Source of the DNA: CBDCVA01 sp965222935 [NCBI: Candidatus Latescibacterota bacterium]
GTDB lineage: Bacteria; Latescibacterota; CBDCVA01
DNA length: 64,000 bases
NCBI GenBank assembly: GCA_965222935.1
Contig: CBDCVA010000001.1
Span: 688,751 to 752,750 of the forward strand
Direction of reading: 5' to 3'
Part shown: positions 34,292 to 42,501 of the stretch, piece by piece
How positions within the stretch are numbered: position 1 is the first letter of the stretch
Layout: each line of letters opens with the position of its first letter
The notes under the pieces: model-generated
Told to the model about the DNA's origin: nothing
What the model saw: the letters and a program-made list of their open reading frames with translations, nothing else
The model's database searches: none
Position numbers and translations under genes: made by a program

Positions 34292-35995
34292 ATGCCACCT
34301 CATCTCCTACCCGGCGCCCAGCCCGACGAGGCTGACGCACGGCCAGACTTGGCTGTCATCATCGTCAGCTATAACGTCCGAAGCTTCCTTGAGCAGACGC
34401 TGCGGACGGTTGTCGACGCCAGCGAAGGGCTGCGGGTGGAGCTGATCGTCGTGGACAACGCCTCCACGGATGAGAGTGCTGCGATGGTGCGTGAGCGTTT
34501 CCCGGGGACACGATTGATCGCCAACTCGGAGAACATGGGCTTCGCTAGGGCCAGCAACCAGGGGTTTGCCCGTGCCCATGGCCGCTATGTGCTGTTCCTC
34601 AATCCAGATGTCGTCATCCATCGCGATACGCTCAGGACGATGGTGGGCTTCATGGACGACCACCCTAAGGTGGGTGCGGCTGGCTGCAAGCTCCTCTTAC
34701 CCGACGGCCAGATGGAGTTGGCCTGCCGCCGAAGCTTCCCCACACCGGGCGTCGCCTTCTACAAGATCGTAGGCCTGGCCAACCTCTTTCCGCACAACCG
34801 ACGCTTTGGCGCCTACAACCTGACCCATTTAGACCCCAACCAAGAACACGAGGCTGACGCTCTCTCCGGTTCATTCATGATGGTGCGGCACGATACCTTA
34901 GAGCAGGTCGGCAGTTGGGATGAGCGGTACTTCATGTATGGAGAGGACCTCGATCTTTGCTACCGGATCAAACGCGCTGGCTGGAAGGTATGGTACGTAC
35001 CTACTACCGAAGTCGTCCACTTTCACGGCGAATCCGCGCGACAGACATCGCGCATTCACGACCGGATTACGTTCTACAAAGCGATGTACATCTTTGTGCG
35101 CGAGCACCTGGGCTCACACGTCCTCTTCCCGGTCTGGCTGTTGACGACGGGGATCGTGTTGCGCGGGCTCGTCTCAGTCATGGCGAAGGGGATCGAACGG
35201 TTGCTCTTGCCGTTCCTGGATCTCGTGTTGGTGCTCGTGGGTCTCTCACTGGGCATTGTGGTCCGCTTCGGTGGTCTGGTGGCGCTGCCGCCTTATCGAA
35301 CGCTCACATCCTACCTGATCATCTATGGCGTGTCGGGCCTGATCTGGATTGCGGCGCTAACCTTAGTGGGCGCCTACCGCCGCCGCCGCTACTCGATCGG
35401 CTCGGCACTCGTCGGCGTGCTCCTGGGCTTCGTCGCCGTCACCTCACTGACCTTCTTTTACAACCAGTACGCCTTCTCTCGCCTCGTGGCGCTCTACTCT
35501 TGGCTATTCAACTCCGCTTTGGTGGGTGGAGCACGAGCGCTGATGTTGACTCTGTCGCGTACGCGAGTAGGCGCTGGGATCGGGCGCCCCCGCGCCGTTG
35601 TGCTGGGGACCGGGCCCGAGGCGCAGACTTTTGTGGATGCGTCACAGCAGGCGGCCCAGGGCTATCGGGACATCGTGGGCTTTGTCAGTCAATCGAGCGA
35701 CCAGCGAGGCGAGACGATCCTGGGTCTGGGTGTGTTGGGCTCGATTGAGGAACTGGGCGAAATCATCCAGGATTATCGGGTCGAAGAGGTGATCATCGCG
35801 ACAAGCCAAGTGACGTACTCGCGCATCTTGCCCTTCTGGTCGAGTATGGTCGGTCGGGCGGTGACTTTCAAGCTTTTGCCCTCCTCTTTCGGCGGCTCGT
35901 TCGACGTCAATTCTCGCGGTGACGACGCCCTCCTGTTAATCGATCTTGACGTGCCCCGCCGTGGGAAGCTCCAGCGGCTCTTGGGTCTGGGCTGA
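34292..35995 (+). CDS. Fusion of a family 2 glycosyltransferase with a WbaP-like membrane/Rossmann half
   Basis: 567 residues. Part one (about 18-260) is a WbbL/rhamnosyl-type GT2: LAVIIVSYNVRSFLEQTL, LIVVDNASTDESAAMV, FLNPDVVIH (104-108 region) and GEDLDLCYRIKRAGW (217 on). Part two has about five membrane segments between 276 and 417, then a Rossmann domain (432-537; RAVVLGTGPEAQTFVDA, EEVIIATSQVTY) like the N-terminal half of WbaP/CpsE-type phosphoglycosyl transferases. The catalytic phosphoglycosyl-transferase domain that normally follows is absent: the protein stops at RRGKLQRLLGLG, exactly where it would begin. It may scaffold or be a truncated fusion. Last gene of the sugar region. Confidence 0.84.
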   Translation: MPPHLLPGAQPDEADARPDLAVIIVSYNVRSFLEQTLRTVVDASEGLRVELIVVDNASTDESAAMVRERFPGTRLIANSENMGFARASNQGFARAHGRYVLFLNPDVVIHRDTLRTMVGFMDDHPKVGAAGCKLLLPDGQMELACRRSFPTPGVAFYKIVGLANLFPHNRRFGAYNLTHLDPNQEHEADALSGSFMMVRHDTLEQVGSWDERYFMYGEDLDLCYRIKRAGWKVWYVPTTEVVHFHGESARQTSRIHDRITFYKAMYIFVREHLGSHVLFPVWLLTTGIVLRGLVSVMAKGIERLLLPFLDLVLVLVGLSLGIVVRFGGLVALPPYRTLTSYLIIYGVSGLIWIAALTLVGAYRRRRYSIGSALVGVLLGFVAVTSLTFFYNQYAFSRLVALYSWLFNSALVGGARALMLTLSRTRVGAGIGRPRAVVLGTGPEAQTFVDASQQAAQGYRDIVGFVSQSSDQRGETILGLGVLGSIEELGEIIQDYRVEEVIIATSQVTYSRILPFWSSMVGRAVTFKLLPSSFGGSFDVNSRGDDALLLIDLDVPRRGKLQRLLGLG

Positions 35996-36069
35996 TGGGC
36001 TCCGATCGCAGGATGTTCTGCCACACTCGCAGCTCAGCTTTCTTTCAGCAGCGTCCGAGTGCGGTCCTG

Positions 36070-36098
36070 TTGACAACCCAACGGCTGCCTGTAATCTT
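36070..36098 (+). promoter_or_regulatory. Sigma-70 type promoter of proA
   Basis: TTGACA (36070-36075) is followed by TAATCT at a 16-base spacer (36092-36097), or AATCTT at 17. It lies 45 bases before the proA start in the 146-base gap after the glycosyltransferase fusion, and marks the beginning of the housekeeping block. Confidence 0.6.
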
Positions 36099-36141
36099 AG
36101 TGCCTGCTAGACCCGTGATCTGAGATAGGGAGATACAGGTG

Positions 36142-37464
36142 ATGGACCATGACGAGCAGAGGGTCGCCGGGACGGTGAACGCAGCCACCATAGGGGACGA
36201 TGCTGTCACTGGTGGCAGGGCCGAGGCGGAGTACAAGGCGCGAGCCGCGCGGGCGGCCGCCGTGGGGATGCGGGGCCTCTCCACGCAGATCAAGAACGCC
36301 GCCTTGGAGGCCATGGCAGCGGCGGTTGAGCGCGAGAAACCATCCATCCTCGCCGCCAACGTGCAGGACCTCGAAGCCGCTGGCCGCGGCGGCCTTTCGA
36401 ATGCGATGATCGAGCGGCTGGTGCTCGGCGAGAAGGGCGTCGAAGGCATGGTGACGGCCCTGCGAGAGATCGCTCTGCTACCTGATCCCGTGGGCGCTGT
36501 GGAAGGGCTGACGCGGCAGCCTTCGGGGATTGATGTCGGGCGAATGCGCGTGCCCTTGGGCGTCGTCGCGGTGATCTACGAATCACGGCCGAACGTCACG
36601 GCCGATGCGGCTGGCCTGTGCCTGAAAGCCTCCAATGCCGTGGTGCTGCGTGGTGGCTCGGAGGCGTTTCGCACCAACTGCGTTCTGGCACGGACGCTTG
36701 CGGCGGCGGCGCAGTCCGAAGGCGTGCCGTCGGGGGCCATTTCATTTATCGAGACGACGGATCGCGCGGCGGTCACGGCTCTTCTGGAGATGGTGGGTAT
36801 GATCGACCTGGTTGTGCCGCGCGGGGGTAAGCCCTTAATCGAGGCGGTGCAACGTCACGCCAAGGTATCGGTGCTCAAGCATTACGACGGCATCTGTCAC
36901 GTCTATGTGGATGGCACCTCAGACCTGGAGATAGCCGAGGCCATCGCTTTTAACGCCAAGGTGCAGCGGCCCGGCGTCTGCAACGCCATGGAGACGCTAC
37001 TGGTCCACGAGGCCGCCGCTGAGGCGCTCCTGCCCTCGCTTCTGGAGCGCTACCGGGAGAGCGATGTCGAAATCCGAGGCTGCGAGCGCACGCGCGAGTT
37101 GGTCCCCTGGGTCGAGGTTGTGACCGAGAATGACTGGCGAACGGAATACCTGGACCTGATTCTCTCGGTGCGCGTCGTACCATCGCTGGAGGCGGCCGTG
37201 GAGCACATCGAGACTTACGGCTCCGGGCACACCGACGCCATCGTGACCGATGACTACCGCGCGGCGCGAAAATTCACGGCCGAGGTAGATTCCGCCTCGG
37301 TGATGGTCAACGCTTCCACACGGCTCGGCGATGGCGGTGTCTACGGCCTCGGCGCCGAGATAGGCATCAGCACCGACAAATTGCACGCCCGCGGGCCCGT
37401 TGGATTGGAGGGACTGACCACTTACAAATGGGTGGTCTTCGGCGAAGGCCACGTGCGGACGTGA
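36142..37464 (+). CDS. proA: Gamma-glutamyl phosphate reductase
   Basis: NADPH-dependent second step of proline synthesis, aldehyde-dehydrogenase fold. 440 residues. Family motifs include VPLGVVAVIYESRPNVTADA, KASNAVVLRGGSEAF, VPRGGKPLIEAVQRHAKV, and the catalytic cysteine in KVQRPGVCNAMETLLVH. GSGHTDAIVTDDY and STRLGDGGVYGLGAEIGIST are also characteristic. An AGGGAGA ribosome site (36127-36133) serves ATG 36142 or the adjacent GTG 36139. The N-terminal ~30 residues are less conserved. proB is not in the window. Identification is firm. Confidence 0.95.
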   Translation: MDHDEQRVAGTVNAATIGDDAVTGGRAEAEYKARAARAAAVGMRGLSTQIKNAALEAMAAAVEREKPSILAANVQDLEAAGRGGLSNAMIERLVLGEKGVEGMVTALREIALLPDPVGAVEGLTRQPSGIDVGRMRVPLGVVAVIYESRPNVTADAAGLCLKASNAVVLRGGSEAFRTNCVLARTLAAAAQSEGVPSGAISFIETTDRAAVTALLEMVGMIDLVVPRGGKPLIEAVQRHAKVSVLKHYDGICHVYVDGTSDLEIAEAIAFNAKVQRPGVCNAMETLLVHEAAAEALLPSLLERYRESDVEIRGCERTRELVPWVEVVTENDWRTEYLDLILSVRVVPSLEAAVEHIETYGSGHTDAIVTDDYRAARKFTAEVDSASVMVNASTRLGDGGVYGLGAEIGISTDKLHARGPVGLEGLTTYKWVVFGEGHVRT

Positions 37465-37485
37465 GACCCCTTGCGGAACAGAACC

Positions 37486-37806
37486 GTGGCGACGGGACGT
37501 AGCCGACTCGGCCGGGAGCTTGCCCTCCTGGGCGCCGTGATTCTATTGATCTTCGGCGCCTTGGTGATCTTCGACGGTGAGCGCTTCTTGTCGATGAGGG
37601 CTCTCGACGGCGAGGTCCGGCACCTGGAGGCTCGCGTGGAGACACTCAAGGACGAAGCGGCTGCCCTTGAGCGCGAACGGAACCTGCTGCGAGAGGAGGA
37701 CCTGTTCGCCGTCGAGCGCGTCGCGCGCGAACGGTACGGGATGAGCCGGCCCGGTGATCGGATGTATCGAATCGAGCGGGTAGCGCCGGGTCAGGAGAGG
37801 CTTTGA
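37486..37806 (+). CDS. FtsB/DivIC-like septum formation initiator
   Basis: Small bitopic cell-division protein, 106 residues. One membrane helix (LALLGAVILLIFGALVIF, about residues 10-28) is followed by a periplasmic coiled coil (EVRHLEARVETLKDEAAALE) and the conserved tail VERVARERYGMSRPGDRMYRI, which matches the DivIC/FtsB pattern ERIARE-YGM--PGE. It would join FtsL and FtsQ at the division site. Start is uncertain between TTG 37471 and GTG 37486; I prefer GTG because the membrane helix then sits after a short basic head. It overlaps recO by one base. Confidence 0.82.
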   Translation: MATGRSRLGRELALLGAVILLIFGALVIFDGERFLSMRALDGEVRHLEARVETLKDEAAALERERNLLREEDLFAVERVARERYGMSRPGDRMYRIERVAPGQERL

Positions 37807-38564
37807 TGTCGATGGTGCGCACTGAGGCGATTGTGCTCAGGCGGCTACGCTACAGCGAGTCAAGTCTGATCGTAAGCGTCTTTGCTCGCGACGCGGGCAA
37901 AGTTGCGCTTATCGCCAAGGGGGCGCGGCGCCCCAAGAGCCCCTTCGGGGCAAGCCTGGAGCCCGTGACGAAGGTTGCGCTCCTGTACTCGAGCAGGCCC
38001 GGACGTGAGATGCAAACGGCGCGCGAGACGGATATCCTTGAACCGTACAGCCAACTTAAGACGGATTGGCGTCGCCTCGCATTCGCCAGCGCCGCTTGCG
38101 AACTGGTGCTGGCCGTCACGCCGCCAGAGGTGCCCGAATCCGCGGTGTACGGCGAGTTGGTTGAGGCGCTAGGAGCGTTCGAGGCCGAGCGCGCGGAGGT
38201 GGCCGAGCGCTTGTGGTGGCGTTTCCAGTACAGACTCCTGGCCACGCTGGGCTACGAGCCGCAATTTGCGCGCTGCGTATCGTGCCAGCGAGCAGCCGGA
38301 GGGCCAAGCGTCCGAGTCAGCCCTGCGCGCGGCGGCATCGTCTGCGCCACTTGTGGCGAGAGTGCCCCCGATGACATCACGGTGACGATGGGAACCGTGC
38401 GCACCCTGGAGCGCCTAGCAACGGGGCCTGCGGAGGTTGAGCGAATCCAGTTGAACGTACAACAGGCGTCGGAGCTTCGCTGCACCCTGGGACGTCTTTT
38501 CAATGCCCAGGTGGCCGGCTATCGGACTGTGCGGTCCCTGGAGTTGGTGGGGGCGGGGCGGTGA
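37806..38564 (+). CDS. recO: DNA repair protein RecO
   Basis: RecF-pathway mediator that loads RecA on SSB-coated DNA. 252 residues. The N-terminal OB fold reads RTEAIVLRRLRYSESSLIV, ARDAGKVALIAKGARRPKSP, GASLEPVTKVALLYSSRPG; the helical middle holds ASAACELVLAVTPPEVPE; a zinc-finger-like CVSC (FARCVSCQRAAG) and CATCGES pair follows. The gene starts at ATG 37806, overlapping the ftsB-like stop (TGATG), and ends in GTGA with glyS. Confidence 0.94.
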   Translation: MSMVRTEAIVLRRLRYSESSLIVSVFARDAGKVALIAKGARRPKSPFGASLEPVTKVALLYSSRPGREMQTARETDILEPYSQLKTDWRRLAFASAACELVLAVTPPEVPESAVYGELVEALGAFEAERAEVAERLWWRFQYRLLATLGYEPQFARCVSCQRAAGGPSVRVSPARGGIVCATCGESAPDDITVTMGTVRTLERLATGPAEVERIQLNVQQASELRCTLGRLFNAQVAGYRTVRSLELVGAGR

Positions 38565-39928
38565 GCGAGGGGCTGGTGACAGTGGCCGAACCTCGGCCGC
38601 ACGTCCCGGATTTGATGTCGAAGCTCGTGTCTTTGGCCAAGCGGCGAGGCTTCATTTTCCCCTCGAGCGCGATTTATGGTGGCCTGTCGAGCTCGTGGGA
38701 CTACGGTCCCCTCGGTGTGGAGCTCAAGAAGAACATCAAGGAGCACTGGTGGCGGGCCATGGTTTATGACCGCGACGATATCGAGGGGCTCGACACGGCC
38801 ATCCTAATGCACCCTCGCGTCTGGCACGCCTCAGGCCATGTGGAGGCCTTCACTGACCCATTGGTGGACTGTCTTGTGTGCAAACGCCGCTTCCGCGAGG
38901 ACGAACTGTCCGATGGCAAGTGCCCCGAATGCGGCGGCGACGCCTCGGCAGCACGCGACTTCAACCTCATGCTGGAGACCCATCTGGGCCCCGTGCGTGA
39001 CGACGCCAGCCTGGCCTATTTGCGTCCGGAGACCTGCCAGGGCATCTACGTCAACTTTCTGAATGTCATCCAGAGCGCGCGCCAGAAGATTCCCTTCGGC
39101 ATCGCCCAGATCGGCAAAGCCTTCCGCAACGAGGTCACGCCCGGCAACTTCACCTTCCGCTCGCGCGAGTTCGAACAGATGGAGATGCAATTCTTCGTCC
39201 GGCCGGGAACGGACGAGACATGGTTCGAGTACTGGAAACAGCGGCGGATGGAATGGTACCCGGAGCTGGGTATCGACGTCTCTCGACTGCGTTTTCGCCG
39301 ACATGGGTCCGACGAACTCGCACACTACGCCAAGCAAGCCTTTGATATCGAGTATTTCTTCCCTATCGGCTGGAAGGAGTGCGAGGGCATCCATAACCGT
39401 ACCGACTTTGATCTGACACGCCACACCCAGCACTCAGGCGAGGCGCTCTCTACCTTCGACGACGAGACGCAGACGCGCTACGTACCCTACATCATCGAGA
39501 CCTCCGCAGGTGCGGATCGCACAACGCTAGTGGCCTTAATCGACGCCTACGACGAGGAGACCGTCAGGGGCGAGGGTCGAACGGTCCTGCGTTTTCACCC
39601 AACGCTTGCGCCGATCAAGGCCGGAATCTTCCCCGTGGTCAAGCGCCAGGGGATGCCGGAAAAGGCCCGCGGCGTCTACGAGGGCCTGCGTCGCCGCTTC
39701 CGAGCTTTCTACGACGAGGGCGGCTCCATCGGCAGACGGTACCGCCGCATGGACGAGGCCGGCACACCCTTTGGCATCACCGTCGACGGGCAGACGATGG
39801 AGGATGATACGGTCACCGTCCGCGACCGAGACACCATGGTGCAGGATCGCGTGCCCATCGCTGGCCTCACTGACTATTTGGACGAACGTATCGGCGCCTG
39901 GTCTCGTTCTGAGCCCCAGGCTGCATAA
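38561..39928 (+). CDS. glyS: Glycyl-tRNA synthetase, single-chain (alpha2) type
   Basis: Class II synthetase of 455 residues, the homodimeric form seen in Gram-positives, Thermus and several other phyla rather than the alpha2-beta2 form of proteobacteria. Start region KLVSLAKRRGFIFPSSAIYG and GPLGVELKKNIKEHWW; a zinc site CLVCKRRFREDELSDGKCPECGG; motif 2 FGIAQIGKAFRNEVTPGNF; EQMEMQFFVRPG; motif 3 ETSAGADRTTLVALIDAY; and a C-terminal anticodon-binding domain ending IAGLTDYLDERIG. GTG 38561 is coupled to recO. The form argues against a proteobacterial host. Confidence 0.95.
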   Translation: MSEGLVTVAEPRPHVPDLMSKLVSLAKRRGFIFPSSAIYGGLSSSWDYGPLGVELKKNIKEHWWRAMVYDRDDIEGLDTAILMHPRVWHASGHVEAFTDPLVDCLVCKRRFREDELSDGKCPECGGDASAARDFNLMLETHLGPVRDDASLAYLRPETCQGIYVNFLNVIQSARQKIPFGIAQIGKAFRNEVTPGNFTFRSREFEQMEMQFFVRPGTDETWFEYWKQRRMEWYPELGIDVSRLRFRRHGSDELAHYAKQAFDIEYFFPIGWKECEGIHNRTDFDLTRHTQHSGEALSTFDDETQTRYVPYIIETSAGADRTTLVALIDAYDEETVRGEGRTVLRFHPTLAPIKAGIFPVVKRQGMPEKARGVYEGLRRRFRAFYDEGGSIGRRYRRMDEAGTPFGITVDGQTMEDDTVTVRDRDTMVQDRVPIAGLTDYLDERIGAWSRSEPQAA

Positions 39929-39986
39929 GATAGGACTCCCTCCGGGGGGTGGGTAACGCGGCGGTTCCGCTCGCCGAAACCCCGTT

Positions 39987-41438
39987 GTGAACGCGCGCTT
40001 CGTCCTTCATGCGCTCGGCTGGCTCAACGTCGGCCTGGGGATCGCCATGATCCCCGCGTTGGGCTGGGCGCTGGCAGCAAACGGACCGGACTCCTGGGCG
40101 CTGGCGTGGTCAGCGCTGATCGCTGTCGCGCTCGGGCTCGCGATGGTGCTCGCCACCCGTGGGACGTTCGACGGGAACGAGCTGCGCCACCGCGATGGAT
40201 TCGCCATCGTAGCGTTGGGCTGGCTCACCCTCTCGCTGGTTGGCTCCTTGCCTTTTATGCTTGCAGGCGCATTGCCGGGGCTGACCGATGCCTTCTTCGA
40301 GACGGCCTCCGGCTTCACCACGACTGGAGCCACCGTTCTGCGCGATGTCGAGTCGCTTCCCAGAGGGCTGCTCTTCTGGCGGAGCATGACGCACTGGCTC
40401 GGCGGCATGGGCATCATCGTCTTGGCTCTGGCGATCCTGCCCCTCCTTCGCGTTGGCGGGATGCAGCTCTTTCGTGCTGAGGTGCCTGGTCCCACCAAGG
40501 ATAAGTTGGCCCCTCGCATCCAGAGCACGGCCAAGCTCTTATGGAGCGTCTACTTTCTACTCTCTGCGGTTCAGACCTTGCTCTTAGTGCTTGGCGGATT
40601 GCCACTCTTCGAGGCGCTCTGCCATACGTTCGGCACGGTTGCTACAGGCGGTTTCTCCACACGCAACGCTAGCATCGGCGCCTACCAGAGCGCCTATGTG
40701 GACTGGGTCGTGATCGTCTTCATGCTCGCTGCCGGGATGAACTTCTCCTTGCTCTACCGTCTCCTCCACGGAAAGGTGCAGCCCATCGCCCAGGACCCGG
40801 AGCTTCGGTTCTACCTGACCATCGTAGTGGTCGCGAGCGCCGTCATCGCCCTCGACCTGGGCCTACACGGAGGGCTCGCCGTGAGCACAGCCGTGCGCAC
40901 TGGAGCCTTCCAGGTGGTCTCCATCACGACGACCACGGGCTACGCCACGGCTGATTTCGAGAGCTGGCCCGGCTTCACGCAAGCGGTGCTGCTTTTGTTG
41001 TTCTTCTTCGGCGGCTGCGGTGGCTCGACGGGAGGCGGGGTCAAGCAGGTGCGGGTGCTTCTTCTATTCAAGAGCGCGGCGCTTGAGTTTCGGCGGTTGC
41101 TCCATCCGCAGGCGGTCGTGCAACTCAAGCTGGGCCAGGTGCATGTCCCCGAGGATGTCGTGTCGCGTGTGCGCCAGTTCTTTCTGCTCTACGTGATGAT
41201 CGCCGCCGCGGCCTTCCTGGTGTTAACGCTACTGGGTCTGGATCTGTGGACGGCCTTCGCAGCCGTCATCGCCACGCTGGGCAACATCGGACCTGGCTTC
41301 GGTGCGGTTGGCCCGATGGACAACTATGCCCATCTACCGGACGCAGCCAAGTGGCTCCTGGCCTTCCTGATGTTCCTGGGCCGGCTGGAGCTCTATACGG
41401 TCCTCATCCTCTTCACCAAGGGGTTCTGGCGCGTGTGA
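39987..41438 (+). CDS. trkH: TrkH-family potassium transporter membrane subunit
   Basis: Inner-membrane potassium (sodium-coupled) channel-like transporter, 483 residues with about ten hydrophobic spans. The four P-loop repeats can be traced by their filter segments: ASGFTTTGATVL, TFGTVATGGFSTRN, SITTTTGYATADF and ATLGNIGPGFGAVGP. GGCGGSTGGGVKQVRVLLL is another TrkH hallmark. Start GTG 39987 follows a 58-base gap after glyS. It would need a TrkA gating partner, which is not in the window. It ends 20 bases from the convergent rpsT. Confidence 0.93.
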   Translation: MNARFVLHALGWLNVGLGIAMIPALGWALAANGPDSWALAWSALIAVALGLAMVLATRGTFDGNELRHRDGFAIVALGWLTLSLVGSLPFMLAGALPGLTDAFFETASGFTTTGATVLRDVESLPRGLLFWRSMTHWLGGMGIIVLALAILPLLRVGGMQLFRAEVPGPTKDKLAPRIQSTAKLLWSVYFLLSAVQTLLLVLGGLPLFEALCHTFGTVATGGFSTRNASIGAYQSAYVDWVVIVFMLAAGMNFSLLYRLLHGKVQPIAQDPELRFYLTIVVVASAVIALDLGLHGGLAVSTAVRTGAFQVVSITTTTGYATADFESWPGFTQAVLLLLFFFGGCGGSTGGGVKQVRVLLLFKSAALEFRRLLHPQAVVQLKLGQVHVPEDVVSRVRQFFLLYVMIAAAAFLVLTLLGLDLWTAFAAVIATLGNIGPGFGAVGPMDNYAHLPDAAKWLLAFLMFLGRLELYTVLILFTKGFWRV

Positions 41439-41458
41439 GGGCCGGCGGGTGAGTGGCG

Positions 41459-41728
41459 CTAGCCGACCTGTGCTGAAGAAGCCTCCGATACGAGCAGCGT
41501 CAGGCGACGCTTGTGACGCGCAGCCGTATTGGAATGGATTACGCCGTGCCGTGCTGCGCGGTCGAGCAGGCTAGCCGCCTGTCGTAACTGTTCGGGAGCC
41601 GCAGGAGCCGAGGGCTCCGCGCGAAGGTCTCTTATCGCGTTGCGAACCCGGGTCAGGTAGGCGCGGTTGCGCGAGCGCTGCTTGTTGCTGGTGCGTAAGC
41701 GCTTGACGGCGTCTTTGTGCTGGGGCAT
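41459..41728 (-). CDS. rpsT: 30S ribosomal protein S20
   Basis: Primary 16S rRNA-binding protein, 89 residues, basic and helical. QHKDAVKRLRTSNKQRSRNR and AYLTRVRNAIRDLR match the S20 N-terminal half, and ASLLDRAARHGVIHSNTAAR with HKRRL is its conserved C-terminal motif (KGVIHKNTAARKKSRL in common forms). The start at 41728 has a perfect GGAGG site five bases upstream on the minus strand. It is monocistronic, with its own promoter at 41780-41807. Confidence 0.96.
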   Translation of the reverse strand: MPQHKDAVKRLRTSNKQRSRNRAYLTRVRNAIRDLRAEPSAPAAPEQLRQAASLLDRAARHGVIHSNTAARHKRRLTLLVSEASSAQVG

Positions 41729-41779
41729 GCATCCTCCTTGCCGTAGGTAACAATCGGGTTTTGTACCCGTGAAGGCCCC

Positions 41780-41807
41780 AATATAGGGTTATAGCGCATG
41801 GCGTCAA
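41780..41807 (-). promoter_or_regulatory. Sigma-70 type promoter and leader hairpin of rpsT
   Basis: Read on the minus strand, TTGACG (41807-41802) is followed by a 16-base spacer and TATATT (41785-41780). The predicted leader of about 45 bases contains a hairpin CGGGT-acaaa-ACCCG (41769-41755) before the GGAGG site. S20 is autoregulated in Escherichia coli, so the hairpin might matter here, but that is speculation. The promoter starts just after the end of the EIIA gene. Confidence 0.6.
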
Positions 41808-41818
41808 GTGACCGGTGC

Positions 41819-42304
41819 TCAACTCTCAAATGCGGATTCGGCTACGCGCACGATCTCCAGGGCTTCGGCGGCATCTCGGGCGGAGATCAGTGCGCGCCTT
41901 ACGTCCTCGCTCGCTAGAAGCCGCGAGACGCGACTGAGTAGCCGCACGTGGAGGCCGCGTCCCGCCTGTGACGCCAATAGCAGGACCAGGATCCGAGCGG
42001 GGTGACCGTCCGATGCCTCGAATTCCACGCCCCCGGGAGCGATGCCGAGCGCAGCTCGCAGGCCGTCCAACCCTGGCAACGTCGCGTGGGGTAGGGCGAT
42101 GCCCTGGCCAACACCCGTCGTCATGACGCTTTCCCGCTCGAGGACCCGCTCGCGGGCCTGGTCCGCATCTAGCACCTCGCCCGCTTGGGCGATCAGATCG
42201 ACCAGGGCGGTGATGGCAGTCCATTTGTCGGCTGCCTCGAACGGTACCGCGATCAGGCGCTCGTCGAGCAGGTCGCCGAGTTTAGGGTTCCGTGAGTCTG
42301 CCAT
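41819..42304 (-). CDS. PTS EIIA-like domain protein (PtsN/fructose type)
   Basis: 161-residue stand-alone EIIA domain of the mannitol/fructose (PtsN) family. The phosphorylated histidine lies in GQGIALPHATLPGLDGL, preceded by LERESVMTTGVG, and followed by ILVLLLASQAGRGLHVRLLSRVSRLL, all family motifs. Such proteins are regulatory (nitrogen PTS) or energise transporters; no EI, HPr or permease is here, so a regulatory role is likelier. I use ATG 42304; no strong ribosome site precedes it. It is followed by rpsT on the same strand. Confidence 0.85.
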   Translation of the reverse strand: MADSRNPKLGDLLDERLIAVPFEAADKWTAITALVDLIAQAGEVLDADQARERVLERESVMTTGVGQGIALPHATLPGLDGLRAALGIAPGGVEFEASDGHPARILVLLLASQAGRGLHVRLLSRVSRLLASEDVRRALISARDAAEALEIVRVAESAFES

Positions 42305-42412
42305 CAAGAGGAATGTGCCAACGTCATCGTCACGGTGCTAGCCAGTGGGGGACATCCCCGAGGCCATTTCATAAATGAAAGTGCAAACTCGGCTGAGAGC
42401 AACTGCTTCGGT

Positions 42413-42441
42413 TTGCCCGTTCTAAAGAGTGGCGCTATTAT
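42413..42441 (+). promoter_or_regulatory. Sigma-70 type promoter of the aminotransferase-liv operon
   Basis: TTGCCC (42413-42418), a 17-base spacer, then TATTAT (42436-42441). It sits in the divergent gap between the EIIA gene and the aminotransferase, about 60 bases before its start. The whole operon from the aminotransferase to livF is tightly packed, so this may be its sole promoter. Confidence 0.6.
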
Positions 42442-42501
42442 TAGGGGATCGGAAGATGGGCAATGGGAACGATAGGATGAGAGGTGGGGTCATCGGCTAC
42501 G

